Positions 1 to 7,363 of a DNA stretch of 17,842 bases are shown in pieces (within the stretch, counting starts at the first letter, position 1; every line of letters begins with the position of its first letter). The notes under the pieces are model-generated. The model was not told where the DNA came from, ran no database searches, and saw nothing but the letters and a program-made list of their open reading frames with translations. A program made the translations under genes and the position numbers. This DNA is from Modestobacter sp. (GTDB lineage: Bacteria; Actinomycetota; Actinomycetes; Mycobacteriales; Geodermatophilaceae), in the NCBI GenBank assembly GCA_025963425.1, contig JAOPUQ010000349.1:1-17842 (forward strand), written 5' to 3'.

Positions 1-431
1 TTCCACAGCAGCGCGGCGGCCACGGGAACGACGAGAAACGGCGTGATCATCATGGTCCGCACGGCGCCACGCCCGACGAACTTCCGGTCCAGCAGCAGCG
101 CGATCACCATGCCGAGGAACAGGCTCACGATCACTACGGTCACGGTGAGCAGGACCGTGGTGAAGATCGCGTCGCGCATGTTGACGTCGGTCAGCACCCG
201 CTTGTAGTTGGTGAGACCGGCGAACCCGCGCTCGTCCGGGTAGTAGGCGTTCCAGTCCATGTACGAGACGATCAGCGTGACCACGAAGGGCACCTGGGTC
301 ACCACGATCGTGAAGATCAGCGCCGGGAGCAGCGGCGCCCGGCGCGCCCAGTCCGACGAGCGCCGTAGTGCACCACCCGGCGGTGGCGGCGTGCCCGCCG
401 CCGGCCGAGGGCGTTCGAGTGTCGTGGTCAT
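1..431 (-). CDS. Carbohydrate/polyol ABC transporter permease (MalF/UgpA-type), 3' end cut off by the window edge
   Basis: This is an inner-membrane permease subunit of a binding-protein-dependent sugar or polyol importer. Only the first 143 codons are present and the frame runs open through base 1. The ATG at 429-431 is preceded by a good ribosome binding site (GAGGAGA at 436-442, minus strand). A proline-rich cytoplasmic N-terminus of about 30 residues ends in WARRAPLLPAL, followed by a first membrane span ending near VSYMDW. An extracytoplasmic stretch containing GFAGLTNYKRVL and a second membrane segment (TTVLLTVTVVIVSLFLGM) come next, the usual start of the MalF/UgpA family. The EAA loop that contacts the ATPase would lie beyond the window. 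It sits 91 bp behind the binding-protein gene on the same strand, so the two are probably one operon. The binding protein resembles sorbitol/mannitol receptors, so a polyol substrate is my inference. Confidence 0.9.
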   Translation of the reverse strand, partial: MTTTLERPRPAAGTPPPPGGALRRSSDWARRAPLLPALIFTIVVTQVPFVVTLIVSYMDWNAYYPDERGFAGLTNYKRVLTDVNMRDAIFTTVLLTVTVVIVSLFLGMVIALLLDRKFVGRGAVRTMMITPFLVVPVAAALLW

Positions 432-522
432 GTCGTCTCCTCGGCGTTCGTCTGGCCGGCCTGCGGGGGAGTCGGCACGCAGGTCTGCGCTGGGACAGGG
501 CAGGGAGATGTCCGCGGCCGGA

Positions 523-1878
523 TCACGGTGACCCCCGGCTCCGGTACCGCTCGGCGACGTCGTCGGCGAGTTGTTGTCCCCGTTCCAGCGCCGCGTCGAC
601 GGTGATCCGTCCCGCGATGGCGGAGCTGATCTCCTGCGACACCTGGGTGCCGAGGTCGGGGAACTCGGGGATGTCGATGAACTGGATCCCCGAGGCAGGA
701 CGTGGCTGGACGCCCGGGTCGTTCGGGTCGGCGGCCTGGATCGCCTCCAGGGTCGGCTGGGCGAACGCCGCGGCCGCGCGCAGGTAGTCCGGGTTGGTGT
801 AGGTCGAGGCCCGCTTGCCCGCCGGCACCCTGGACCAGCCCAGCTGGGAGCCCACGAGCTCCTCGTACTGCTTGCCGGAGGCCCAGGAGATGAACTTCCA
901 GGCGTTGTCCTTCTTCGTGCTCGCCTGTTCGATGCTCCACGACCAGGCGTAGAGCCAGCCCGAACTGGCGGTCTCGACGACCGGCGCGGGCGCATAGCCG
1001 ATCTTGCCCTTCACCGGGGAGTCGTCCGCCTCGAGGGACCCGGCGGCGGACGTGGCGTCGTACCACATGGCGGCGTTGCCCTGCTGCAGGTCGTTGAGGC
1101 ATTCGGTGAAGCCGGCCTGCGCCGCCCCCGACTCACCGTGGGCACGCACGAGGTCGACGTAGAACTGGGTGGCCTTCCGGAAGCCCTCGCCCGTGACCTG
1201 AGCCTGCCAGTCCTTGGTGAACCAGGTCCCGCCGAAGGTGTTCACCACCGAGGTCAGCGGCGCGATCAGCTGGCCCCACCCCGGCTGCCCGCGCAGGCAG
1301 ACGCCGGCCATCCCCGGCTCGGCCCCGTCGACCTTGGCCGCGATGTCGGCCACCTGTGGCCAGGTCGGTTTCGCCGGCATCTCGATCCCCGCGGCCGCGA
1401 GCACGTCCGCGCGGTACATGAGGAAGGAGGACTCGCCGTAGAACGGCTCGCCGTAGAGCCGGCCGTCCGCCCCGGACAGGGAGGCGGTCATGGGGCCCAG
1501 GATGTCCGCCTGGTCGAAGGCCGGATCGGCCGCCACGAAGTCGTCCAACGGGGCCACCCACCGGCTGGCGGCGTAGATGGGGATCTCGAAGTTGCTCAGC
1601 GTGGCGACGTCGTACTGCCCGGCCTGGCTGGAGAACTCCTGGCTGATCTTGTCGCGGACGTCGTTCTCCGGCAGCACCGTGAAGTTCACCGAGATGCCGG
1701 TGTCCTTGGTGAAGTTCGCCGCGGTGAGGCGCTGCAGGTCGACCATCTGGGGGTTGTTGACCATCAGCACGTTGATCGTGTCGGGGCCGCCGCCACCTCC
1801 GCCGCCGCCCCACCCGGAGCAACCACCCAGCACCAGCGCGAGCGTTGTCGCCGTGACCAGCGCCCGGCTCGGTCGCAC
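523..1878 (-). CDS. Extracellular solute-binding lipoprotein of a sugar/polyol ABC transporter (family 1)
   Basis: This is the substrate receptor of the ABC importer, predicted to be lipid-anchored outside the membrane. From the GTG at 1876-1878 the protein has 451 residues. It starts with a short basic region (RPSR) and a hydrophobic core ending in the lipobox LGGC, giving Cys20 as the lipidated residue. A run of eight glycines follows as a flexible tether. The mature part has the family-1 periplasmic-binding fold signatures: an early VLMVNNPQM strand, YDVATLSNFEIP, LYGEPFYGESSFLMYR, and a late WKFISWASGKQYEELV. This pattern is close to sorbitol/mannitol-binding proteins (SmoE/MtlE type). 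The start is uncertain: GTG at 1888-1890 and ATG at 2026-2028 are also in frame. I prefer 1878 because it gives a normal 20-residue lipoprotein signal and is preceded by a G-rich stretch. No frameshift is seen. Confidence 0.92.
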   Translation of the reverse strand: MRPSRALVTATTLALVLGGCSGWGGGGGGGGPDTINVLMVNNPQMVDLQRLTAANFTKDTGISVNFTVLPENDVRDKISQEFSSQAGQYDVATLSNFEIPIYAASRWVAPLDDFVAADPAFDQADILGPMTASLSGADGRLYGEPFYGESSFLMYRADVLAAAGIEMPAKPTWPQVADIAAKVDGAEPGMAGVCLRGQPGWGQLIAPLTSVVNTFGGTWFTKDWQAQVTGEGFRKATQFYVDLVRAHGESGAAQAGFTECLNDLQQGNAAMWYDATSAAGSLEADDSPVKGKIGYAPAPVVETASSGWLYAWSWSIEQASTKKDNAWKFISWASGKQYEELVGSQLGWSRVPAGKRASTYTNPDYLRAAAAFAQPTLEAIQAADPNDPGVQPRPASGIQFIDIPEFPDLGTQVSQEISSAIAGRITVDAALERGQQLADDVAERYRSRGSP

Positions 1879-2303
1879 GCGTCCGCCCACCGCCCGGGAG
1901 CGGGCGACCCAGGGGCGACCTTCCGTCGAGCCCCACGACCGGCGTCCGCGCTCGTCACCAGGCACAGGCTTCGCTCCGCATCGAGAGCTGTGAGCCGGCG
2001 GTGTCCGATTGAGCGCCGTCGCTCTCACGTCCGACGAGCGTCCCGTAGGCCCCGCGGACCGTCAAGACTTCTCGTCGTCCCCGCCGGTGCGGCCGGCGAT
2101 GTCGTCGACCGCCCGCTGGTGGCTCCATCGGCCGAGCCACCCGTGCCGACCCGATGAACCGCCCGGACACGCCCGACCGGCCGGGGATGGGCATGTCTGC
2201 CGATGTCGTGAGGCCCCTGCGCGGCGATGTGATCGATGCGCGTCTCCCGCGCAGCCGGTGGAGGGCCGGGCTGACGCTCCGGCACGACGATGGAGGAGAC
2301 ACG
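1879..2303. other. Divergent intergenic region between the ABC importer and the formaldehyde dehydrogenase genes
   Basis: This is about 425 bp between two genes that point away from each other, so it should hold promoters for both. I cannot point to a convincing -35/-10 pair on either strand. A short inverted repeat (GAGCG at 2011-2015, CGCTC at 2020-2024) lies about 135 bp upstream of the chosen start of the binding protein and could be part of an operator, but it is only 5 bp per arm. Open frames continue into it from both flanking genes, but the extra peptides show no recognisable domain. I see no RNA gene. Confidence 0.6.
2292..2297 (+). promoter_or_regulatory. Ribosome binding site fixing the start of the formaldehyde dehydrogenase gene
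   Basis: GGAGGA lies 6 nt before the ATG at 2304. It settles the start in favour of 2304 over an in-frame ATG at 2154, whose 50-residue extension has no place in the zinc-dehydrogenase fold. Confidence 0.85.
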
Positions 2304-3455
2304 ATGAAGGCAGTGGTCTACGAGGGGCCGCGCCAGGTCAGCGTCAAGGACGTTCCTGATGCGCGGATCGAGCGGCCGACCGATGTGCTCGTGCGGGTCA
2401 CCACCACGAACATCTGTGGTTCGGACCTGCACATGTACGAGGGGCGTACGGACTTCGAGCCCGGCCGATGGTTCGGTCACGAGAACCTCGGTGAGGTGGT
2501 CGAGGTGGGCGACGGCGTGGACAAGGTGAAGGTCGGCGAGCGGGTGGTCCTGCCGTTCAACATCGCGTGCGGGCACTGCAAGAACTGCGAGCGCCAGCTG
2601 AGCAACTACTGCCTGACCGCCCAGCCCGATCCGCAGATGGCCGGTGCGGCCTACGGCTTCGCCGACATGGGCCCGTGGGCGGGCGGGCAGGCGGAGCTGC
2701 TGCGCGTGCCGTGGGGTGACTTCAACTGCCTGCGCCTGGGGGAGGACGCCGACCAGCGCCAGACCGACTACGTGATGCTCGCCGACATCTTCCCGACCGG
2801 CTACCACGCCACCGAGATGGCCGACGTCAAGCCGGGGGACCAGACCGTCATCTACGGCGCCGGGCCGGTCGGTCTGATGGCCGCCCTGTCGGCGACGATC
2901 CGGGGCGCGAGCAAGGTGATGGTGGTCGACCGGCATCCGGACCGGCTGCGGTTGGCGGAGTCGATCGGGGCGATCGCGATCGACGACTCGAAGGTCGACC
3001 CGGTGCAGGCCGTGCTCGACCAGACGATGGGCCTGGGCGCGGACAACGGATGTGAGTGCGTGGGCTATCAGGCGCACGAGCCCAGCGGCCAGGAGCACCC
3101 GAACCTGACGCTGAACCGGCTGGTCGCCTCGGTGCGGTTCACCGGCACGATCGGCGTGGTCGGGGTCTTCGTGCCCCAGGACCCGGGCGCCCAGGACGAG
3201 CTGGCCAAGAAGGGCCAGGTGGCCTTCGACTACGGCACGTTCTGGTTCAAGGGGCAGAAGATGGGCAGCGGGCAGGCGCCCGTGAAGCGCTACAACCGGG
3301 CGCTGCGTGACCTCATCGCCGGGGGCAAGGCCGAGCCGTCGTTCATCGTCAGCCACGAACTGCCCATGGACCGGGCGCCGGAGGCCTACGAGCACTTCGA
3401 CAACCGCGATGACGGCTGGACCAAGGTCGTCCTGCATCCGGCGATGGCGACCTGA
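2304..3455 (+). CDS. Zinc-dependent, glutathione-independent formaldehyde dehydrogenase-like protein
   Basis: This is a 383-residue cytosolic medium-chain zinc dehydrogenase. The closest family I recognise is the glutathione-independent formaldehyde dehydrogenase of Pseudomonas putida type, which oxidises or dismutates formaldehyde and small aldehydes. Likely catalytic zinc ligands are Cys38 (in NICGSD), His59, Glu60 and Asp161. Structural zinc ligands are Cys89, Cys92, Cys95 and Cys103. The insertion after the structural zinc site (AGAAYGFADMGPWAGGQAE) is typical of this subfamily and is associated there with tightly held NAD. The Rossmann motif GAGPVG is at 185-190 and an acidic residue, Asp209, favours NAD over NADP. 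The DJ-1/PfpI gene begins 1 nt after its stop, so the two are almost surely cotranscribed. Formaldehyde itself as the substrate is inferred; other short aldehydes or alcohols are possible. Confidence 0.9.
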   Translation: MKAVVYEGPRQVSVKDVPDARIERPTDVLVRVTTTNICGSDLHMYEGRTDFEPGRWFGHENLGEVVEVGDGVDKVKVGERVVLPFNIACGHCKNCERQLSNYCLTAQPDPQMAGAAYGFADMGPWAGGQAELLRVPWGDFNCLRLGEDADQRQTDYVMLADIFPTGYHATEMADVKPGDQTVIYGAGPVGLMAALSATIRGASKVMVVDRHPDRLRLAESIGAIAIDDSKVDPVQAVLDQTMGLGADNGCECVGYQAHEPSGQEHPNLTLNRLVASVRFTGTIGVVGVFVPQDPGAQDELAKKGQVAFDYGTFWFKGQKMGSGQAPVKRYNRALRDLIAGGKAEPSFIVSHELPMDRAPEAYEHFDNRDDGWTKVVLHPAMAT

Positions 3456-3456
3456 G

Positions 3457-4032
3457 ATGGCTGGGGAACTGAACGGACGGCGGGTGGCGATCCTGGCCGC
3501 CGACGGCGTCGAGCGGGTCGAGCTGGAGAAGCCGCGGCAGGCCCTGGACGACGCCGGTGCCCGGACCGACCTGATCTCGATCACCAGTGGCGAGATCGTC
3601 GCCCGCGACCACGACCTCGAGGACGCCGGGACCTTCGGGGTGGACCGGCTGGTCGGAGCCGCCTCGCCCGACGAGTACGACGCCCTCCTGTTGCCCGGGG
3701 GGACGGTGAACCCGGACAAGCTGCGGATGGAACCGGCCGCCGTCACCTTCGTGCGCAACTTCGTGGAGTCGGGCAAGCCGGTCGCGGCGATCTGCCACGG
3801 GCCATGGTCGCTGGTCGAGGCCGGCGTGGTCCGCGGCCGCAGACTGACGTCCTGGCCGAGCCTGCGCACCGACCTGCGCAACGCCGGTGCAGAGGTCGTC
3901 GACGAGCAGGTGGTCACCGACGGCAACCTCACGACCAGCCGGTCACCGGACGACCTGCCCGCCTTCTGCGACCGCATCGTCGCGGAGTTCTCCCGGGCGC
4001 CGCAGTCGACTGCTGCCCGCGGTGGCGCATGA
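3457..4032 (+). CDS. DJ-1/PfpI family protein (class I glutamine amidotransferase-like)
   Basis: This is a 191-residue cytosolic protein of the DJ-1/PfpI/YhbO family, whose members are reported as stress-protective proteins with glyoxalase III-type or disputed deglycase activity. The nucleophile elbow AICHGPWSL carries Cys113 followed by His114. The partner glutamate is probably Glu19, in DGVERVEL, and LLLPGGTVNPD (residues 78-88) is the usual glycine-rich loop. The length matches PfpI/YhbO, so the gene is complete. It starts 1 nt after the formaldehyde dehydrogenase stop and lacks a clear ribosome binding site, which suggests translational coupling. The pairing points to handling of reactive carbonyls such as formaldehyde and methylglyoxal; that role is inference. 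A palindromic hairpin follows about 30 bp after the stop. Confidence 0.9.
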   Translation: MAGELNGRRVAILAADGVERVELEKPRQALDDAGARTDLISITSGEIVARDHDLEDAGTFGVDRLVGAASPDEYDALLLPGGTVNPDKLRMEPAAVTFVRNFVESGKPVAAICHGPWSLVEAGVVRGRRLTSWPSLRTDLRNAGAEVVDEQVVTDGNLTTSRSPDDLPAFCDRIVAEFSRAPQSTAARGGA

Positions 4033-4062
4033 CCTCCGCGCTGGGCAACGTCGCGTCGTTGG

Positions 4063-4078
4063 CCGCCCGCGCGGGCGG
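4063..4078. terminator. GC-rich 16-bp palindrome, terminator-like
   Basis: A perfect 16-bp palindrome (half-site CCGCCCGC) lies about 30 bp past the stop of the DJ-1 gene and about 60 bp before the DUF1345 start. It could fold as a short strong hairpin at the mRNA end. There is no T-run, as is common for actinobacterial terminators, so this is a structural guess. It may only attenuate read-through. Confidence 0.35.
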
Positions 4079-4136
4079 GAGTGTGGTCCGTCTCCGCAGC
4101 TGACCAGGCCGGTGAGCCCGACGCCCGAGGAGTTCC

Positions 4137-4811
4137 ATGGTCGGTGCCGTGCACGACCGGACCGCCGTCGGCCCAGGGCGCCACGAGAGGATCCTCTCGT
4201 GGCGACGCCTGCTGGTGTCCCTGGCTGCCGGACTCGTCGCGGCCGCGGCGGTGGCGCTGATGGTCTCGCCGGAGTTGTCGGTGCTGGTCGGGTGGATCGT
4301 GGTGGCCGCCATCGTGCTGACGTGGGTGTGGCGGGTCAGCTGGCCCCAGGACGACCAGGGCACCAAGCGGCTCGCCGAGGAGGAGGGCCGGACCCACGTC
4401 GCCGACACGGTCGTGCTGATCGCCGCGGTGGCGAGTCTGGCCGCCGTCGTCGTGGCTCTCGCCGGCTCCAGCGCGCACGACGTCGTCGGGATCGCGTCGG
4501 TGGTGCTCGGCGTCGTCGTCGTCATCCTGTCCTGGGCGCTGGTCAACACCGTCTTCGCGTTGAAGTACGCACGGCTGTACTACGCGGGCGGGGACGGCGG
4601 CATCGACTTCAAGCAGGAGCAGCCGCCGGCCTACAGCGACTTCGCCTATCTGGCGTTCACGGTCGGCATGTCGTTCGCCGTCTCGGAGACCGAGCCGGCC
4701 AGCACCGACATCCGCAAGGCCGCCCTCGGGCACGCCCTGTTGTCCTACCTGTTCGGGACGGTCGTCATCGCCGTGGCGATCAACCTGGTCACCAACCTCG
4801 GCCAGTCGTGA
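4137..4811 (+). CDS. DUF1345 family integral membrane protein
   Basis: This is a 224-residue membrane protein of the uncharacterised DUF1345 family. Hydrophobic segments fall near residues 24-43, 47-67, 90-109, 117-143 and 195-220, giving about five spans. The family's conserved block is clear: YARLYY at 144-149, a GGIDF motif at 154-158, then DFAYLAFTVGMSFAVSET at 168-185 between the last two spans. The ATG at 4137 has GAGGAG at 4127-4132 in front of it. The function is unknown. It sits between a carbonyl-detoxification pair and the cytochrome bd genes on the same strand. The early coding region contains a perfect 26-bp palindrome (4179-4204), so the first codons may be under extra constraint. 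A hairpin after the stop suggests it can be its own transcription unit. Confidence 0.88.
   Translation: MVGAVHDRTAVGPGRHERILSWRRLLVSLAAGLVAAAAVALMVSPELSVLVGWIVVAAIVLTWVWRVSWPQDDQGTKRLAEEEGRTHVADTVVLIAAVASLAAVVVALAGSSAHDVVGIASVVLGVVVVILSWALVNTVFALKYARLYYAGGDGGIDFKQEQPPAYSDFAYLAFTVGMSFAVSETEPASTDIRKAALGHALLSYLFGTVVIAVAINLVTNLGQS
4179..4204. repeat. Perfect 26-bp palindrome inside the 5' coding region of the DUF1345 gene
   Basis: The half-site CGCCACGAGAGGA is followed directly by its exact reverse complement, with a GGATCC hexamer at the centre. It begins 42 nt after the start codon and spans codons 15-23 (peptide RHERILSWR), just before the first membrane segment. In mRNA it would form a near-loopless stem of about 12 bp; in DNA it is a fully symmetric site. 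I found no second copy in the window. Its role is unknown. Confidence 0.9.
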
Positions 4812-4816
4812 GTCGT

Positions 4817-4851
4817 GCCGGCCCCGGGTGCCCCGGGAGCGGGTCGCCGGC
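4817..4851 (+). terminator. Nested GC-rich hairpin between the DUF1345 gene and cydA, terminator-like
   Basis: Outer arms GCCGG (4817-4821) and CCGGC (4847-4851) enclose an inner CCCGGG/CCCGGG pair (4823-4828 and 4832-4837). It starts a few bases after the DUF1345 stop and lies 70 bp before the cydA start. There is no T-tract. It suggests that cydAB has its own promoter in the remaining 70 bp, but I see no clear promoter boxes there. Confidence 0.35.
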
Positions 4852-4921
4852 GCGGATCCCCTGGCGTGGACCACGGACACAGCTCATGCTGATCCCGGCA
4901 GGCTCGTGAGCGGAGACCCGC

Positions 4922-6307
4922 GTGGACCCCTTGGACGTGCTCGCAGACGCGGCGGAGAACCTCTACCCGGCGCGCATGCAGATGGCGCTGTCGCTGGGCT
5001 GGCACATCATCTTCTCCTGTTTCGGGATCGCCTTCCCGCTGATCACCGTCGTCACGGAGTGGCTCGGACACCGCCGGGACGACGCGGCCCTCACCGCACT
5101 GGCACACACGTTCGCCAAGGCGATGGGCGTCCTCTTCGCCGCCGGCGCGGTGTCCGGCACGTTGCTGTCCTTCGAGATGGGGATCCTCTGGCCCCGGCTG
5201 ATGGACCGCTTCGGCGAGCTGTTCGGCTTCCCCTTCGTGCTGGAGGGGTTCGCCTTCTTCATCGAGGCGATCTTCGTCGGCGTCTACCTGTTCGGCTGGA
5301 ACCGGCTCTCACCCCGGGCACACATGCTCAGCGCCCTCCCGATGGCCGTCTCCGGCATGGCCGGTGCCTTCTTCGTCGTCGCGGCGAACGCCTGGATGAA
5401 CAACCCCACCGGCTTCGCTCTCGACGCGCAGGGCCGGATCACCGACGCCCGGCCGTGGGCGGCCATGTTCGGCCCGTCCACCTGGCCGCAGGTGGTGCAC
5501 ATGCTGCTGGGGGCGCACATGGTCACCGGCTTCACCATCGCCTCGGTCTACGCCGTGGGGATGCTGCGCGGCCGTCGCGAGCCGCGTCATCGCGCGGGGC
5601 TGCTCATCCCGCTCGTCTTCGCCGCCGTGATCACGCCCGTCCAGATCGGGGTCGGTGACTGGATCGCCACCACCGTCGCCGAGAACCAGCCGGCCAAGCT
5701 GGCCGCCATGGAGGCCCAGTTCGAGACGACCGCGGGAGCGTCGCTGTCGCTGGGCGGGATCTACTCCGACGACGAACTCCGGTACGCGCTGGAGATCCCG
5801 TACGGACTGTCGTTGCTTGTCCACCACGACCCCTCCGGCGTGGTGCTCGGACTCGAGGAGTTCCCGGCCGACGAACGTCCGCCGGTCAATGTGGTGCACC
5901 TGGCCTACGACACGATGGTGGCCCTCGGCTCGGCACTGCTGCTGCTCGCGGCCTGGTTCGGCTGGAGCTGGTGGCGGCGGCGCCGCATCCCGGGGACGAC
6001 GTGGTTCCTCCGCGCGGTCGCGGTCTCCGGGGCCGCCGCGGTCGTCGCCCTGGAGGCCGGCTGGGTCACCACGGAGGTCGGGCGGCAGCCCTGGATCGTC
6101 TACGGCCTGATGCGGACCGCCGATGCCGTGAGCCCGGCGCCCGGGCTCTACCTCGGCTTCTACGCCGTGGTGGTCATCTACCTCCTGCTCACCGCGCTCA
6201 CCGTCTTCGTCCTGCGGCGGCTGGCCCACAGCGGTGACACCGCGGCGCCGCAGGAGGTGGACGCCACCACGCCGGACCCGAGCACCGGCGAGGTGGCCGT
6301 GCGATGA
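4922..6307 (+). CDS. cydA: Cytochrome bd quinol oxidase subunit I
   Basis: This is the 461-residue haem-bearing, quinol-oxidising subunit of cytochrome bd, a membrane oxidase that reduces O2 to water with high affinity and without proton pumping. The start is GTG at 4922 with GGAGA at 4912-4916. His28 (LGWHIIF) is the expected b595 axial ligand. Glu108 and Glu115 (LEGFAFFIEA) are the conserved membrane glutamates. His193 and Met332 are the likely b558 ligands. GWVTTEVGRQPW at 380-391 carries the conserved Glu385 and the GRQPW signature. GDWIATTV and QPAKLAAMEA (about 246-265) begin the quinol loop with Lys259 and Glu264. That loop is short, so this is the short Q-loop form. cydB overlaps its end by 4 nt. 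No cydC or cydD follows in the window. Confidence 0.97.
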   Translation: MDPLDVLADAAENLYPARMQMALSLGWHIIFSCFGIAFPLITVVTEWLGHRRDDAALTALAHTFAKAMGVLFAAGAVSGTLLSFEMGILWPRLMDRFGELFGFPFVLEGFAFFIEAIFVGVYLFGWNRLSPRAHMLSALPMAVSGMAGAFFVVAANAWMNNPTGFALDAQGRITDARPWAAMFGPSTWPQVVHMLLGAHMVTGFTIASVYAVGMLRGRREPRHRAGLLIPLVFAAVITPVQIGVGDWIATTVAENQPAKLAAMEAQFETTAGASLSLGGIYSDDELRYALEIPYGLSLLVHHDPSGVVLGLEEFPADERPPVNVVHLAYDTMVALGSALLLLAAWFGWSWWRRRRIPGTTWFLRAVAVSGAAAVVALEAGWVTTEVGRQPWIVYGLMRTADAVSPAPGLYLGFYAVVVIYLLLTALTVFVLRRLAHSGDTAAPQEVDATTPDPSTGEVAVR

Positions 6308-7353
6308 CGTTGGCGGAGCTGGTGCTGAGCGTCATGTTCGTCGGGCTGATCGCCTACGGGCTCTTCGGCGGTGCGGACTTCGGTGCCGGCATCTGGGACC
6401 TGCTCGCCGGAGGCACCCGCCGGGGCGCGCGTCAGCGGGACCTCATCGAGCGCTCCATCGCCCCCGTCTGGGAGGCCAACCACGTCTGGCTGATCTTCGT
6501 CATAGTCGTGCTCTGGACGGCGTTCTCCGGCGCCTTCGCCGCCGTGGCCAGCACCCTCTACGTGCCCCTGACGCTGGCCGCGTTCGGGATGATCGCCCGC
6601 GGGGCCGCGTTCGCGTTCCGGAAGAGCATCACCACGCTGGGCATGCGCCGGTTCCTCGGCGCGGCGTTCGCGCTGTCCTCCCTGGTCACCCCCTACTTCC
6701 TCGGTGCCGTCGTCGGCGGCGTCGCCTCGGGCAGGGTGCCGGCCGGCATCGCGGCCGGCGACGTCGTCACCAGCTGGGTCAACCCGACCTCGGTCCTCGG
6801 CGGGGTGCTCGCCGTCCTCGTCTGCGCGTACCTCGCCGCGGTCTTCCTGTGCGGTGATGCACGTCGCGAGGGGAGCGAGGACCTCGCCGACCAGTTCCGC
6901 GTGCGGGCCCTCGGCACCGCGACGCTGACCGGCGGAATCGGCATCGCGGGACTGTTCGTGCTCCGGGCGGACGCGCCGCTGTTGTTCGACGGTCTGACCG
7001 GCCGCGCCGCGCCGGTGGTGGGGGTCTCCGTCCTGGCCGGGGTGGCCGCGCTCGTCCTGCTGGTCACGCGGCGCTTCTCCGCCGCCCGGGCTGCCTCGGC
7101 ACTCGCGGTGACCGCGATCCTGGTCGGCTGGGCCGTCGCCCAGTACCCGTACCTCCTGCTGCCCGAGGTGACGATCGAGGAGGCCGCCCGGGGGCGGGCG
7201 ACCCTGGTCGCGATGCTCGTCGCGCTCGTCGTCGGCGCGGTGATCCTGCTGCCGGCGCTCTGGTACCTCTACTCGCTCTTCCAGCGGTCACCGTCGGCTC
7301 CGGCCGCCCCCCGGCCCCTCGCCCCGGCATCCCCGGGCGGCGCCGCCGGCTGA
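6304..7353 (+). CDS. cydB: Cytochrome bd quinol oxidase subunit II
   Basis: This is the 349-residue partner subunit of CydA, an all-helical membrane protein that stabilises the complex. GGADFGAGIWDLLAGG (22-37) and SIAPVWEANHVWL (51-63), with Glu57, Asn59, His60 and Trp62, are the family's signature blocks. About eight or nine hydrophobic segments follow, to a short proline/alanine-rich tail. The ATG overlaps the cydA stop as ATGA, so the two are translationally coupled. The length is close to the family norm. Downstream the next gene is convergent and two hairpins lie in the 63-bp gap. The CydCD-type exporter needed for bd assembly in several bacteria must be elsewhere or not required. Confidence 0.96.
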   Translation: MTLAELVLSVMFVGLIAYGLFGGADFGAGIWDLLAGGTRRGARQRDLIERSIAPVWEANHVWLIFVIVVLWTAFSGAFAAVASTLYVPLTLAAFGMIARGAAFAFRKSITTLGMRRFLGAAFALSSLVTPYFLGAVVGGVASGRVPAGIAAGDVVTSWVNPTSVLGGVLAVLVCAYLAAVFLCGDARREGSEDLADQFRVRALGTATLTGGIGIAGLFVLRADAPLLFDGLTGRAAPVVGVSVLAGVAALVLLVTRRFSAARAASALAVTAILVGWAVAQYPYLLLPEVTIEEAARGRATLVAMLVALVVGAVILLPALWYLYSLFQRSPSAPAAPRPLAPASPGGAAG

Positions 7354-7359
7354 CCGGCG
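7344..7359. terminator. Small hairpin overlapping the cydB stop codon
   Basis: CGCCGG (7344-7349) and CCGGCG (7354-7359) form a 6-bp stem with a 4-nt loop that contains the cydB TGA. It is immediately followed by the larger hairpin at 7364-7407 and may be part of the same end structure. Confidence 0.3.
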
Positions 7360-7363
7360 TCGT

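Noticed and set aside
1433..1458. Direct repeat CTCGCCGTAGA in the solute-binding protein gene
   Set aside because: It encodes the repeated YGE of YGEPFYGES in the protein, so it is coding similarity and not a mobile or regulatory repeat.
2971..2982. CGATCGCGATCG palindrome in the formaldehyde dehydrogenase gene
   Set aside because: It is short, lies mid-gene, and is explained by Ala-Ile-Asp coding in GC-rich DNA.
2025..4880. A very long open frame on the minus strand opposite the formaldehyde dehydrogenase, DJ-1 and DUF1345 genes
   Set aside because: It has no recognisable domain, its composition is rich in Arg, His, Asp and Gly as expected for the reverse of GC-rich genes, and the plus-strand genes are clear family members.
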